64,000 bases of DNA from Erysipelatoclostridium sp. AM42-17 (lineage in GTDB: Bacteria > Bacillota_I > Bacilli_A > Erysipelotrichales > Coprobacillaceae), in assembly GCF_003480255.1 (NCBI RefSeq), contig NZ_QUIN01000004.1, positions 39,984 through 103,983 on the forward strand, written 5' to 3'. Numbering within the stretch: position 1 is the stretch's first letter; every line of letters starts with the position of its first letter. A model generated the notes under the pieces. The model searched no databases, was not told the origin of the DNA, and was given only the letters and a program-made list of their open reading frames with translations. Positions 1 to 8,809 of this stretch are shown here, in pieces. The position numbers and the translations under genes were made by a program.

Positions 1-1
1 T

Positions 2-697
2 CGTTTATATGATAAGTCAAAGATAATAGATGAAAATTTAATAATTAAGCAAATAATGAATATATATGATTTATATGATATTATTGATACTATTTTATTA
101 AAACATCAATATATTGATTTGATTGGTATTGCATCTCCAGGAATAGTAAGTGATGATAAACAACTAAAAGATCCTACAACAGAAAAATATATTGATATGA
201 AACAAGATTTTGAAGAGAAATATCATACGCCAGTCTTTGTTTATAATAACGCTAATGCAGCAGCCGTTGGATTTTCTTTGGAACATCAAGAATATAAAAA
301 CATCATTTTTCATTCACAACCATTTGGTTTTGGAGTAGGTGGTCAAGGTATTATTGCTAATGGAAGAATCATTACTGGGAAAAATGGATTGGCCGGTGAA
401 GTTAAATATTTTCTTGAAAGAATGCAGCTATCTGATGATTGTCATAAATTGATTTTAAATGAACAAGGAGCAATTGAAGTTGTAACGAAAGCATTACTTC
501 CAGCCATTGCTTTAGTAGGACCAGATGCAGTTGCTATTCGTTCACCAATGACACCTGACATGAATGAAATTAAATGTCATTTAGCTTCTTTTATTCCAAA
601 AGAATTTTTGCCTGAATTTTTCTATATTAAAGAGGTAAGTTCATATATGTTAGATGGACTTACAAAATTATGTCTTGATTGTATTGGGGAAAAATAA
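2..697 (+). CDS. ROK-family sugar kinase/regulator-like protein, 5' end outside window
   Basis: The reading frame is open from base 2, so the true start lies before the window; the first internal ATG is at 56. The visible part shows ROK/actin-fold ATPase features: a GIASPGIV strand, NNANAAAVG (usual ROK asparagine-rich segment before the phosphate loop) and GVGGQGIIANGRI followed by GLAGEV. ROK proteins are glucokinases, N-acetylhexosamine kinases or repressors. I do not see the zinc motif HxCxCG of classical ROK kinases after GLAGEV, so it could be a degenerate or regulatory member. It ends one base before the HAD gene, which suggests one transcript. Confidence 0.65.
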   Translation, partial: RLYDKSKIIDENLIIKQIMNIYDLYDIIDTILLKHQYIDLIGIASPGIVSDDKQLKDPTTEKYIDMKQDFEEKYHTPVFVYNNANAAAVGFSLEHQEYKNIIFHSQPFGFGVGGQGIIANGRIITGKNGLAGEVKYFLERMQLSDDCHKLILNEQGAIEVVTKALLPAIALVGPDAVAIRSPMTPDMNEIKCHLASFIPKEFLPEFFYIKEVSSYMLDGLTKLCLDCIGEK

Positions 698-698
698 T

Positions 699-1463
699 AT
701 GGATAAAATTATATTTTTTGATATTGATGGAACACTAGCAGTTCGTGGGGAAATACCGGAGTCTAATTTAAAAGCATTAAAATTATTAAAAGATAAATCA
801 CATAAGACTTTTATATGTACCGGTAGAGCGCCATTTTATGCAAAAAAACTATTTGGTCATTTAGTTGACGGAATTGTTTGTTGTAATGGTAGGTATATTT
901 TGTATCAAAATAAAAAACTTCATGGTGAAGCTTTTAGCCGGGATGAATTACGAACATATCTAGATTTACTTGATAAAAATAATTTGGGTGCTTTACTTGT
1001 TAGTGATGATTGTTCTATGGCTTATCATTTAAGTGATGAAGAAATAGAACAAGCTAAAAAAGAATATGGGAAAATAAGAATTCAACCTTATGATGACAAA
1101 ATTACGGTTTATACACTTGATATTTATTATCGAGATAGAGAACGCTATTTAAATATGGTGAACGTATTTAAAGAGAATTTGGTTATTAATGATCATGGTG
1201 GTATTGGAAACTGTGATTGTTCAACCATTGGATTTGATAAAGGAGATGGCATTGCTTATATTTTAAAATATTTTAAAATATCTAAAAATGATGCTTATGC
1301 ATTTGGTGATGGTGAAAATGATCGTGCTATGTTTAGAGAAGTCAATCACGGAATAGCTATGGGTAATGCTGTTGATTCATTAAAAAACGTAGCAACTTAT
1401 ATTACCGATAATGTTGATCAAGAAGGTATTACAAAAGCATTAAAACATGAAAAACTCATATAA
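699..1463 (+). CDS. Cof-type HAD-IIB hydrolase (sugar-phosphate/nucleotide phosphatase-like)
   Basis: A 254-residue HAD phosphatase. Motif I is DIDGT with the nucleophile Asp8 and acid/base Asp10; the C-terminal metal-binding motif GDGENDRAMF is present, followed by the usual GIAMGNAVDSLKNVATYIT tail of Cof-type enzymes. The ATG at 699 is chosen because it sits just behind TTGGGGAA and places motif I at the normal distance from the N terminus; a longer frame from 654 overlaps the ROK gene. Substrate is unknown. It is one of four Cof-type HADs in this window (with 7287, 8018 and 42906). Confidence 0.88.
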   Translation: MDKIIFFDIDGTLAVRGEIPESNLKALKLLKDKSHKTFICTGRAPFYAKKLFGHLVDGIVCCNGRYILYQNKKLHGEAFSRDELRTYLDLLDKNNLGALLVSDDCSMAYHLSDEEIEQAKKEYGKIRIQPYDDKITVYTLDIYYRDRERYLNMVNVFKENLVINDHGGIGNCDCSTIGFDKGDGIAYILKYFKISKNDAYAFGDGENDRAMFREVNHGIAMGNAVDSLKNVATYITDNVDQEGITKALKHEKLI

Positions 1464-1503
1464 AAAACTTAGGTTTAAATTGAATTTAACCTAAGTTTTT
1501 TTT
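1461..1503. terminator. Bidirectional rho-independent terminator
   Basis: The arms AACTTAGGTT and AACCTAAGTT pair, with an AT-rich extension inside (about 15 bp), flanked by A-runs on the left and T-runs on the right. It serves the HAD gene on the plus strand and tcdA on the minus strand; it reaches into the tcdA stop codon. Confidence 0.85.
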
Positions 1504-2257
1504 ACGCATTGATTAAATCTTTAACAACTTCACCAGCAACAATCAGTCCTGCTACAGATGGAACAAAAGCGATGCTTCCTGGTATGTCGCGACGATCTAA
1601 ACAGTTTCTTGTTACACCAGGAGGGCATATACAGTGATTACGACAACTAATAGACATATCCTCAAGTGGTCTAATTGGTTTTTCTTTAGAATAGACAACT
1701 TTTAATTTTTTTATATGACGTTTTTTTAATTCTCTTCTCATTACCCTTGCTAGAGGACAGATACTTGTTTTATAAATATCACTCACTTCAAATTGAGATG
1801 GATCAAGTTTATTACCAGCCCCCATACAACTAATAATGGGAATTTGTTTTTCTTGAGCCAAAACAGCAAGTTCAATTTTTGCTGTTACTGTATCTAAGGC
1901 ATCAATGATATAGTCATATTCTTCAAATGGGAAAGTATCTTTATTTTCTGGTAAAAAGAATGTTTTATAGGTATTGATACGGCATAAAGGAAAAATGTCT
2001 TTAATATGTTCTTCCATTACATCAACTTTATATTTTCCAACGGTTTTTCTAGTTGCAATAAGTTGGCGATTAATATTAGTTAGGCATATGCGATCATCAT
2101 CAATCAAATCAAAATGTTGGACACCACTACGAGCAAGTGCGTCAACAACATACCCACCAACACCACCAATGCCAAAAATAGCAACATGTGCTTTCTTTAA
2201 TTTTTCAATTCCATCTTGTCCTATAAGTAATTGCGTTCTTGAATATTGATTTGTCAT
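1502..2257 (-). CDS. tcdA: tRNA threonylcarbamoyladenosine dehydratase (ThiF/MoeB-like)
   Basis: A 251-residue E1-like enzyme that cyclises t6A37 in ANN-decoding tRNAs to ct6A using ATP. The nucleotide-binding motif GxGGxG is at residues 29-34, followed by the DDD-containing strand (LIDDDRICLTNINRQ) and the NINRQ motif typical of ThiF proteins. The C-terminal segment with several cysteines (CRNHCICPPG, TRNC) and the hydrophobic end SVAGLIVAGEVVKDLI match TcdA/CsdL rather than MoeB. A good SD (GGAG) precedes ATG at 2257. It stands alone, convergent with the HAD gene and divergent from the SDR operon. Confidence 0.88.
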   Translation of the reverse strand: MTNQYSRTQLLIGQDGIEKLKKAHVAIFGIGGVGGYVVDALARSGVQHFDLIDDDRICLTNINRQLIATRKTVGKYKVDVMEEHIKDIFPLCRINTYKTFFLPENKDTFPFEEYDYIIDALDTVTAKIELAVLAQEKQIPIISCMGAGNKLDPSQFEVSDIYKTSICPLARVMRRELKKRHIKKLKVVYSKEKPIRPLEDMSISCRNHCICPPGVTRNCLDRRDIPGSIAFVPSVAGLIVAGEVVKDLINA

Positions 2258-2371
2258 TTTAATCTCCTCTAATTTACTTTATTAGTATAGATAAAAAAGA
2301 TGAAATTGTAAATACATACTTTGCCTATCTACATACTATGATATACTTTATAAGTAATTCTTATGTATATG

Positions 2372-2414
2372 ATTAGTAATGGAAATTGTTTGTCAATTAT
2401 CAAATTAATATAAT
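2372..2414 (+). promoter_or_regulatory. Promoter of SDR operon with a shared upstream element
   Basis: TTGTTT (2386-2391) and TATAAT (2409-2414) are separated by 17 bp. The 20-bp stretch 2372-2391, ATTAGTAATGGAAATTGTTT, overlaps the -35 box and recurs with one mismatch at the flavodoxin promoter (6121-6140). It contains the inverted repeat ATTA-G-TAAT. A common regulator, perhaps the LysR protein encoded between the two sites, is inferred. Confidence 0.6.
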
Positions 2415-2438
2415 AATGAATGTAAAAGGAGTGATTAT

Positions 2439-3269
2439 ATGAAAGACGTTATGTTAGTAACTGGCGCTGGTCAAATTAGTATGGCTATTGCCAGAAGAAT
2501 TGGTTATGGAAAAAAGATTGTTTTAGGAGATAAAAATATTCATAACGCAAGGACAATTGCTGAGACAATGAATAATGCAGGATTTGATGTGGAGCCGTTT
2601 GAAATGGATTTATCATCAAGAAGTTCAATATTGGAAATGATTGAATTTGCTAGAAGCTTTGGAGATATTGCTTACTTAATTAATGGTGCTGGTGTTTCAC
2701 CATCACAGGCACCAATTGAAGCTATTTTAAAAGTAGATTTATATGGAACAGCAGTTTTGTTAGAAGAAGTTGGTAAAGTAATAAAAGAAGGTGGTGTGGG
2801 TGTAACCATCTCTAGTCAATCAGGACATCGTATGAAACAACTGACATCACAAGAAGATGAGTTGCTTGCTACAACACCAACCGAAGAATTGCTAAATCTT
2901 GATATGTTACAAGTAGAAAATATCCATGATACTTTACATGCATACCAATTAGCAAAACGTTGTAATGAAAAAAGAGTGATGTTTGAATCAGTGAGATGGG
3001 GACAAAAAGGGGCTAGAATTAATTCTATTTCTCCAGGTATCATTGTTACACCTTTAGCTGTTGATGAGTTCAACGGTCCACGAGGAGATTTTTATAAAAA
3101 TATGTTTGCTAAATGTCCGGCTGGAAGACCAGGAACTGCAGATGAAGTGGCTAATGTGGCTGAACTAATTATGTCAGATAAAGGAGCATTTATTACTGGT
3201 TCAGATTTCTTGATAGATGGTGGTGCAACAGCATCTTATTTCTATGGACCATTAAAACCAGAAAAATAA
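2439..3269 (+). CDS. Short-chain dehydrogenase/reductase
   Basis: A 276-residue Rossmann-fold NAD(P)-dependent oxidoreductase. The dinucleotide motif is TGAGQIS at residues 8-14 (third glycine replaced by Ser, an atypical P-loop), then NGAG near residue 87, a catalytic Ser in TISSQSG and the YxxxK pair Tyr169/Lys173. The C-terminal half carries the usual NSISPGIIVTPLA and FITGSDFLIDGGAT signatures. An AAAGGAGTG SD precedes the ATG. It is first of a three-gene transcript with a CMD-family protein and an aldo/keto reductase, so a role in reducing a carbonyl compound or xenobiotic is plausible; the substrate is not visible. Confidence 0.88.
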   Translation: MKDVMLVTGAGQISMAIARRIGYGKKIVLGDKNIHNARTIAETMNNAGFDVEPFEMDLSSRSSILEMIEFARSFGDIAYLINGAGVSPSQAPIEAILKVDLYGTAVLLEEVGKVIKEGGVGVTISSQSGHRMKQLTSQEDELLATTPTEELLNLDMLQVENIHDTLHAYQLAKRCNEKRVMFESVRWGQKGARINSISPGIIVTPLAVDEFNGPRGDFYKNMFAKCPAGRPGTADEVANVAELIMSDKGAFITGSDFLIDGGATASYFYGPLKPEK

Positions 3270-3287
3270 TAGAAAGAAGGTAAAAAT

Positions 3288-4037
3288 ATGGCTATTAGTG
3301 AAAATGCAAAAAAATATCATGAAAGAATGTTTCCGGGATATGAATCTCAATTATTAAAAACTGATCCTGAATTTATAGAATTATTTGATAACTTTGCTTT
3401 TGATGAAGTTGTTAATCAAGATGATTTAGACGATAAAGTAAGAATGAAAGCGATTCTTGCTACTTTAATTGGATGTCAAGGTATTGATGAGTTTAAGGCA
3501 ATGTTAAAAGCTGCTTATCAATTTGGAGTAACTCCTGTAGAAATGAAAGAAATTGTATATCAAGGAGTTGCATATTTAGGAATTGGTAGAGTCTTTCCTT
3601 TTTTACATGCAGTTAATGATTTTTGTAAAGCACAAAATATTGCTTTACCTTTAGAAGGACAATCAACAACAACGCCACAAAATCGCTTAGAAAAAGGTAT
3701 TCAAGCGCAGGTTGATATTTTTGGTGAAGGGATGAGAGAATTTTATAAATCTGGTCCTGAAGAATCAAGACATATTAATCACTGGTTGGCTGATAATTGT
3801 TTTGGAGATTATTATACACGTCATGGTTTAGATTATAATGAAAGAGAAATGATCACATTTTGTTTTTTAGCAGCTCAAGGTGGATGTGAACCACAATTAA
3901 CATCTCATGCAGCAGCAAATATGAAAATAGGTAATGATAAAGCTTTTCTTATTAAAATTATTTCTCAATGCTTGCCATTTATTGGATATCCTAGAAGTTT
4001 AAACGCATTACGTTGTGTAAATGAAGCATGTAAGTAG
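3288..4037 (+). CDS. Carboxymuconolactone decarboxylase (CMD) family protein, two CMD domains
   Basis: 249 residues with two all-helical CMD-like repeats. The first spans about residues 30-110 (VRMKAILATLIGCQGIDEFKAML, then VTPVEMKEIVYQGVAYLGI), the second about 130-245 (REMITFCFLAAQGG, LTSHAAANMKIG). The first repeat has a single Cys rather than the CxxC of AhpD, so peroxidase activity is not supported by motif. Such duplicated proteins are often neighbours of SDRs, aldo/keto reductases and flavodoxins in Firmicutes. It sits 18 bp after the SDR gene with a GAAAGAAGG SD. Confidence 0.82.
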   Translation: MAISENAKKYHERMFPGYESQLLKTDPEFIELFDNFAFDEVVNQDDLDDKVRMKAILATLIGCQGIDEFKAMLKAAYQFGVTPVEMKEIVYQGVAYLGIGRVFPFLHAVNDFCKAQNIALPLEGQSTTTPQNRLEKGIQAQVDIFGEGMREFYKSGPEESRHINHWLADNCFGDYYTRHGLDYNEREMITFCFLAAQGGCEPQLTSHAAANMKIGNDKAFLIKIISQCLPFIGYPRSLNALRCVNEACK

Positions 4038-4046
4038 GAAATAAAA

Positions 4047-5138
4047 ATGAAAAAATTAGGATTTGGCTGTATGCGTCTGCCGATGAAAGGTGAAGACGTG
4101 GATTATGAAGAATTTAATAAAATGATTGATTTGTATATGGCTGAGGGATTTTCATATTTTGATACAGCGCATGGTTATTTACAAGGAAAAAGTGAAACAG
4201 CATTAAGAGATTGTCTGGATGCTCGTTATCCTAGAGAAAGTTATACTTTAACAAATAAGTTATCTGTTCATTTTTTTAATAAAGAGGAAGATATACGCCC
4301 ATTATTTAAGGAACAATTAGAAAAAACAGGTTTTGATTACTTTGATTATTATTTAATGCATGCGCAAGATCAACAAATTTATCAACATTTCCAAAAATGT
4401 CATGCTTATGATGTGGTTAAACAGTTAAAAAAAGAAGGAAAGATTAAACATATCGGTATTTCTTTTCATGATCGTAGTGAAGTATTAGAACAAATACTGA
4501 CAGAACATCCTGAAATCGAAGTTGTCCAAATTCAACTTAATTACGTTGATTATCATGATGCTGGTGTTCAAAGCAAAAAAGTATATGATGTATGTCGTCA
4601 ATTTAATAAACCAGTATTAATTATGGAACCTGTCAAGGGTGGTGGTTTAATTCGTTTACCAGATGAAGCAAAAAAGGTACTAGATCAGTTAAATGGAGAC
4701 AGTTATGCTAGTTATGCTATTCGTTTTGCGGCTTCATTTGATGGTGTATTCCAGGTCTTATCAGGAATGAGCACTTTTGAACAAATGAAAGATAATCTTA
4801 GTTATATGAAAGATTTTGTTCCTTTTTCAAAAGATGAATATGCCGCTGTGTTTAAAGTAAGCCATATATTAAAATCCATGGGTGGTATTGCTTGTACAGG
4901 TTGTCGTTATTGTGAAGATGGTTGTCCAAAGAAAATCAAGATACCCGATTTATTTGCTTGTTTTAATGCTAAAAAGCAATTTAATGATTGGAATAGTGAT
5001 TACTATTATGGTGTCCATACTAAATCTAATGGAAAGGCCAGTGAATGTTTACAATGTGGACAATGTCAAAGAATATGTCCACAACATTTACCTATTATTG
5101 AGTATCTTAAAGACGTAGCTATAACATTTGAAAAATAA
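4047..5138 (+). CDS. Aldo/keto reductase with C-terminal 2x[4Fe-4S] ferredoxin-like domain
   Basis: 363 residues. The N-terminal TIM barrel (about 1-270) begins with GFGCMRLP and has the catalytic pattern DTAHGYLQGKSE (Asp/Tyr), NK in TLTNKL, and HAQD as the active-site histidine segment. The C-terminal part has two cysteine clusters: C283-x2-C-x2-C-x3-CP and C334-x2-C-x2-C-x3-CPQ, each expected to bind one [4Fe-4S] cluster. The fusion suggests electron transfer from ferredoxin or flavodoxin rather than NAD(P)H alone (inference). Third gene of the SDR operon; a paralogue with the same architecture lies at 61990. Confidence 0.9.
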   Translation: MKKLGFGCMRLPMKGEDVDYEEFNKMIDLYMAEGFSYFDTAHGYLQGKSETALRDCLDARYPRESYTLTNKLSVHFFNKEEDIRPLFKEQLEKTGFDYFDYYLMHAQDQQIYQHFQKCHAYDVVKQLKKEGKIKHIGISFHDRSEVLEQILTEHPEIEVVQIQLNYVDYHDAGVQSKKVYDVCRQFNKPVLIMEPVKGGGLIRLPDEAKKVLDQLNGDSYASYAIRFAASFDGVFQVLSGMSTFEQMKDNLSYMKDFVPFSKDEYAAVFKVSHILKSMGGIACTGCRYCEDGCPKKIKIPDLFACFNAKKQFNDWNSDYYYGVHTKSNGKASECLQCGQCQRICPQHLPIIEYLKDVAITFEK

Positions 5139-5168
5139 AATGATGAAGTTTATTCATCATTTTATTTT
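5137..5168 (+). terminator. Rho-independent terminator after the aldo/keto reductase
   Basis: AAAATGATGAA (5137-5147) pairs with TTCATCATTTT (5153-5163) around a 5-nt loop, followed by ATTTTAT. It ends the SDR-CMD-AKR transcript before the LysR gene. Confidence 0.8.
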
Positions 5169-5199
5169 ATCAGTTATAATATTTTTAGGAGATGATTAA

Positions 5200-6096
5200 A
5201 TGTATAAACAAATGCAATACTTTATTTCGGTAGTCAATACAAAAAGTTTTACTAAAGCAGCTGAAGAATGCTTTATTTCACAATCTGCTATATCTCAACA
5301 AATTAAATCTTTAGAAGAAGAATTAGATGTTAAACTTCTAGTAAGAAATAAAAAAGCAATTTCTTTAACACCGGCAGGAGAATATTTTTATCATCATTGT
5401 AAGGATATTGTACAAGAAGTATATGAGTTATGTAAAAAGACAAAAGAAATAGAGGAAGATGAAAATGTATTAAAAATAGGTTATCTAAGAGACTATCATG
5501 GTAAGGAGATAAGAGAGTCAATTATAGAGTTTTCTAATCTTTATCCTCATGTTTCCATTGAGTTGAAAATAGGTAATCATGAAGAATTATATAATTATTT
5601 AGTTAATGATGATTTAAATTTAATTATTAGTGATCAAAGAAGGACTTTTCATGATGATTATATTAATTATCATCTTTTACATATGGATTGTTATGTAGAA
5701 ATTTCTAATCAACATCCTTTAAGCAATCAAACAAAACTTGACGTACAAGATTTAAAAAAAGAAACGTGCATACTTGTAGCATCTAAAGAACAACAAGAAA
5801 TAGAACAAGAGTTTTATAAAAATATCATCGGTTTAAAAGGAAAATATATTTTTGTAGATGGAATAGAAGAAGCTAGATTATTGGTTACAATCAATAAAGG
5901 CTTTATGCCAATTGAATACGCAAATAAACCTCAACTTGCTTCAAAACAAATTAAAGCTATTCCTTTGTATCGTCATCAAAAACCAATTCAAAGAAATTAT
6001 TGTGCTTTTTGGAAAAAAGAGAATTCTCAATACTATGTAGAAGAATTTGCTGAATTATTAAGAAATAAACTTAGAGAAAAACATCAAGAATCATAA
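5200..6096 (+). CDS. LysR-family transcriptional regulator
   Basis: 298 residues. The N-terminal winged HTH (about 1-60) has the LysR pattern FISVVNTKSFTKAAEECFISQSAISQ and the basic SLEEELDVKLLVRNKK segment. The rest (about 90-295) is the periplasmic-binding-like effector domain. A TATAAT and AGGAGATG lie just upstream, so it is probably its own transcription unit. It sits between two promoters that share a 20-bp element (2372-2391 and 6121-6140), which makes it the best local candidate for their regulator. Confidence 0.9.
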   Translation: MYKQMQYFISVVNTKSFTKAAEECFISQSAISQQIKSLEEELDVKLLVRNKKAISLTPAGEYFYHHCKDIVQEVYELCKKTKEIEEDENVLKIGYLRDYHGKEIRESIIEFSNLYPHVSIELKIGNHEELYNYLVNDDLNLIISDQRRTFHDDYINYHLLHMDCYVEISNQHPLSNQTKLDVQDLKKETCILVASKEQQEIEQEFYKNIIGLKGKYIFVDGIEEARLLVTINKGFMPIEYANKPQLASKQIKAIPLYRHQKPIQRNYCAFWKKENSQYYVEEFAELLRNKLREKHQES

Positions 6097-6120
6097 TGAT
6101 TAGAAAAACTTATTTATTTC

Positions 6121-6162
6121 ATTAGTAATGAAAATTGTTTATATTAAGCAATCTTTTATAAT
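6121..6162 (+). promoter_or_regulatory. Flavodoxin promoter with the same 20-bp element as the SDR operon
   Basis: TTGTTT (6135-6140) and TATAAT (6157-6162) are 16 bp apart. The element ATTAGTAATGAAAATTGTTT (6121-6140) differs from 2372-2391 by one base and is placed the same way relative to the -35 box. Confidence 0.6.
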
Positions 6163-6185
6163 GATAATGAAAGAGGTGGAATGTA

Positions 6186-6704
6186 ATGAGTAAAAATTTA
6201 ATTGTTTATTTTTCTAGAAAAGGCGAAAATTATGTAGCAGGTAATATTGTTGATTTACCTCAAGGAAATTGCGAAGTTCTTGCTAAAATGATACATGAAT
6301 TAATTGATAGTACGTTATTTCAAGTAAAAACAGTACATAGTTATCCTCAAGATTATCATCAATGTACTGCTCAGGCAAAAAAAGAATTACTAAATCAAGA
6401 AAGACCTAAAATACTAGATTATGTTCATCGGTTCAATCAATATGATCATATTATCTTATGTTATCCTAACTGGTGGTCTACAATGCCGATGGCTATGTTT
6501 ACTTTTTTACAAACACATGATACAACTGGTAAGCATATTTATCCATTATGCAGCCATGAAGGCAGTGGTATGGGCGTAAGTGAAAATGATATAAAAAAAT
6601 TATGTCCTCAAGCTATCGTTCATCAAGGACTTGCAATTAGAGGTAGCCAAGTACATGATAGTTTACAAGAGGTTAAGGATTGGTTAAATGCTAATCATTT
6701 ATAA
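6186..6704 (+). CDS. Flavodoxin
   Basis: 172 residues, within the range for long-chain flavodoxin-like proteins. It starts with the flavodoxin fold strand LIVYFSRKGENY (FMN phosphate-binding loop), then ILCYPNWWSTMPMAMFTFL, a characteristic FMN-contacting loop in this subfamily, and CSHEGSGMG near the third FMN loop. It probably carries electrons in the cytoplasm, possibly to the ferredoxin-tailed reductase encoded upstream (inference from the shared promoter element). SD AAAGAGGTGG precedes the ATG. Confidence 0.88.
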   Translation: MSKNLIVYFSRKGENYVAGNIVDLPQGNCEVLAKMIHELIDSTLFQVKTVHSYPQDYHQCTAQAKKELLNQERPKILDYVHRFNQYDHIILCYPNWWSTMPMAMFTFLQTHDTTGKHIYPLCSHEGSGMGVSENDIKKLCPQAIVHQGLAIRGSQVHDSLQEVKDWLNANHL

Positions 6705-6730
6705 GCGTTCACATAAGTGAGCGCTTTTTT
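6703..6730 (+). terminator. Rho-independent terminator after flavodoxin
   Basis: AAGCGTTCAC (6703-6712) pairs with GTGAGCGCTT (6717-6726, one G-U) around ATAA, followed by a T-run. Confidence 0.85.
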
Positions 6731-6853
6731 GAACTTTTAATTCTTGTTTTGAAAAATATAATAAAAGAATGATGAACTTTTTTTCCTACTTATTGTATAA
6801 AACTATGGATTGTATATCTAGTGTGATATAAAAAGAGTGAAAGGAAGATGTAT

Positions 6854-7306
6854 ATGAATCAAGAAGAACTTTTGCAATTAGAAAATGAATTATCTTTTGA
6901 GTCATTTTGCCATAAAGATGCTTTTTATGTTGGTCAAATGATAATAAAAAAAATAACCCAAGAACGATTAAAACCTGTTAGAATAAGAGTAGTGATGAAT
7001 CACGATATTGTTTTTCAATACTTGATGGATGGTAAAACAGGAACAAAGTGGTTAGATTATAAACAAAATACATTAGAAAAATATCAACATAGTACTTATT
7101 ATGTGTACAAACAACATCAAGATGATCAGTTGTTTCAAGATGAAGAATTAAAAAAAGGATATGTGATATGTGGTGGTGGTTTTCCACTTATTGTTAAGCA
7201 TCAAATAATCGGCGGCATCTACGTTTCCGGTCTTGAACATGATCAAGATCATCAAGTAATTGTAGATGTTTTAAAGGAGTATAAAAATGAAAGCATTAGT
7301 AAGTGA
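6854..7306 (+). CDS. UPF0303 / heme-degrading-domain-like protein
   Basis: 150 residues from the ATG at 6854, which has better spacing from AAAGGAAG than the ATG at 6848. The sequence RPVRIRVVMN-like (here KPVRIRVVMNHD), YLMDGKTGTKWLDYKQNT and YVICGGGFPLIVK followed by GGIYVSGLEHDQDH matches the UPF0303 family (related to GlcG/HbpS and yeast YBR137W), whose biochemical role is unsettled. The stop overlaps the start of the following HAD gene, so the two are translationally linked. Confidence 0.85.
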   Translation: MNQEELLQLENELSFESFCHKDAFYVGQMIIKKITQERLKPVRIRVVMNHDIVFQYLMDGKTGTKWLDYKQNTLEKYQHSTYYVYKQHQDDQLFQDEELKKGYVICGGGFPLIVKHQIIGGIYVSGLEHDQDHQVIVDVLKEYKNESISK

Positions 7307-8018
7307 TATAGATCATACTTTAGTCTTTGATGGACGAATTAAAGAAGATGATGAAAAGGCAATAAAAAAATATCAAAAAAATCATTTATTTGGCGTGTGT
7401 ACAGGCAGACCGTTATGTGCTTTAGATGATGTAAAAAAATTAGATTTAGATTTTTATATTTTATCTACTGGAGCTTTAATTCTCGACAAAAGAATGAATA
7501 TAATCCAACATACCCCTATGAATAAAGAAACAGCAAAAAATATCTTTTTAGATTATTTTAATCAAGCAGATATGATTATTCAAACAGGGAATAGAGATAT
7601 CTTTTATGCAACGTTTAATGAAGAAAATCATTCATATTGTCAAATTGTACATCATTTTAAAGAAGTAGAACACGAAGTTATTTATAGCGTTTCTTTGATT
7701 TTTAAAGATGAGATGACAACAAAAAAAGAATTAGATTCAATTTATCGTTATGGCGACGTTATGCCTTTTCAAAATAAAAATTCTATTGATATAGTTAGTA
7801 AAGATTGTTCTAAAGGACAAGGTATTAAAGAAATTAAAAAGGCATTACAAATAGAACATATCAGTGGTATAGGGGATTCATACAATGATCTTCCGTTATT
7901 TGAGGCAAGTGATTATTGTTTTACATTTCATAGTTCACCATCTGATTTAAAGGATAAAGTTGATGTATGTGTTAATAACATTGAAGAAGCGATTGGATTG
8001 TTAGAAGGTGTGGAATAA
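7287..8018 (+). CDS. Cof-type HAD hydrolase
   Basis: 243 residues. Motif I is DIDHTL (Asp7, Asp9; His replaces the common Gly), motif II-like serine/threonine is in CTGRP, and the metal motif is GDSYNDLPLF. SD AAAGGAG lies inside the end of the UPF0303 gene, with a 20-base overlap between the genes. The divergent cap region gives no substrate clue. It is followed without gap by another HAD gene (stop and start share one base), so this looks like a small phosphatase operon feeding or clearing phosphorylated sugars or polyols together with the two Gfo/Idh oxidoreductases. Confidence 0.86.
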   Translation: MKALVSDIDHTLVFDGRIKEDDEKAIKKYQKNHLFGVCTGRPLCALDDVKKLDLDFYILSTGALILDKRMNIIQHTPMNKETAKNIFLDYFNQADMIIQTGNRDIFYATFNEENHSYCQIVHHFKEVEHEVIYSVSLIFKDEMTTKKELDSIYRYGDVMPFQNKNSIDIVSKDCSKGQGIKEIKKALQIEHISGIGDSYNDLPLFEASDYCFTFHSSPSDLKDKVDVCVNNIEEAIGLLEGVE

Positions 8019-8809
8019 TGGAAAAGAAATGTTTTTTCTTTGATATTGATGGAACTTTAACGATAAAAGAAACAGGGGAAGTACCCTTATCAGTGAAAGA
8101 AACAATAAAGAAACTAAAAGAAAAGGGACATTTTGTTTGTATTGCGAGTGGCAGAGCTTATTATAAAGTTAAGGATTTTGCCCGTGAAATGGGGATTGAT
8201 TATGTTGTGGCTAATGGTGGGGCAGCTTTGGCTGATCATGGAAAATTAGTTGAAAATGAACCATTAAATCGTGAAAAAGCATTAGCATTATGCAAACAAG
8301 CTAAAGAGTTAGGTTGTGGTGTATTGGTTGCTTTCGACGACAGTATTAAAGTTATGATGAATGATCATCAATTTATTGAACAGGTAGGTAAGCGGCAAGA
8401 ACCTACAGAATACATTTACGATCCAAAATTATCTTTTGATAAGTTGGAAAACATTTACAAAGTTTATGTGGCTATTAGTCAAGAGGATGAACCTTTACTT
8501 ACAACAAGAAAAGAATTAGGCTATTTAAGATTTGTTCCTTCTTATTTGACTTTTCAACATGATAAAAAAGATCAAGGTATTAAAAAAATGATAGACTATA
8601 TTGGTGGTAGAGATGATCAAGTTGTCGTCTTTGGTGATGATACTAATGATATAATTATGTTTAAAGATGAATGGACAAAAATAGCCATGGGCAATGCGTG
8701 TTCGAGTTTAAAAGATAAAGCGGATTTTATTACAAAAGAAAATAAAGATGATGGCATAGCGTATGCTTGTCAATATTTTGGATGGATAGACAAGGAGGAA
8801 GAAATATGA
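8018..8809 (+). CDS. Cof-type HAD hydrolase
   Basis: 263 residues. Motif I DIDGT has Asp9 and Asp11, then CIASGRAYYK and the acidic motif GDDTNDIIMF, followed by KIAMGNACSSLKDKADFIT. The C-terminal YFGWID ending is shared with the HAD at 42906, so these two are close paralogues. The stop overlaps the next ATG by ATGA. Confidence 0.88.
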   Translation: MEKKCFFFDIDGTLTIKETGEVPLSVKETIKKLKEKGHFVCIASGRAYYKVKDFAREMGIDYVVANGGAALADHGKLVENEPLNREKALALCKQAKELGCGVLVAFDDSIKVMMNDHQFIEQVGKRQEPTEYIYDPKLSFDKLENIYKVYVAISQEDEPLLTTRKELGYLRFVPSYLTFQHDKKDQGIKKMIDYIGGRDDQVVVFGDDTNDIIMFKDEWTKIAMGNACSSLKDKADFITKENKDDGIAYACQYFGWIDKEEEI

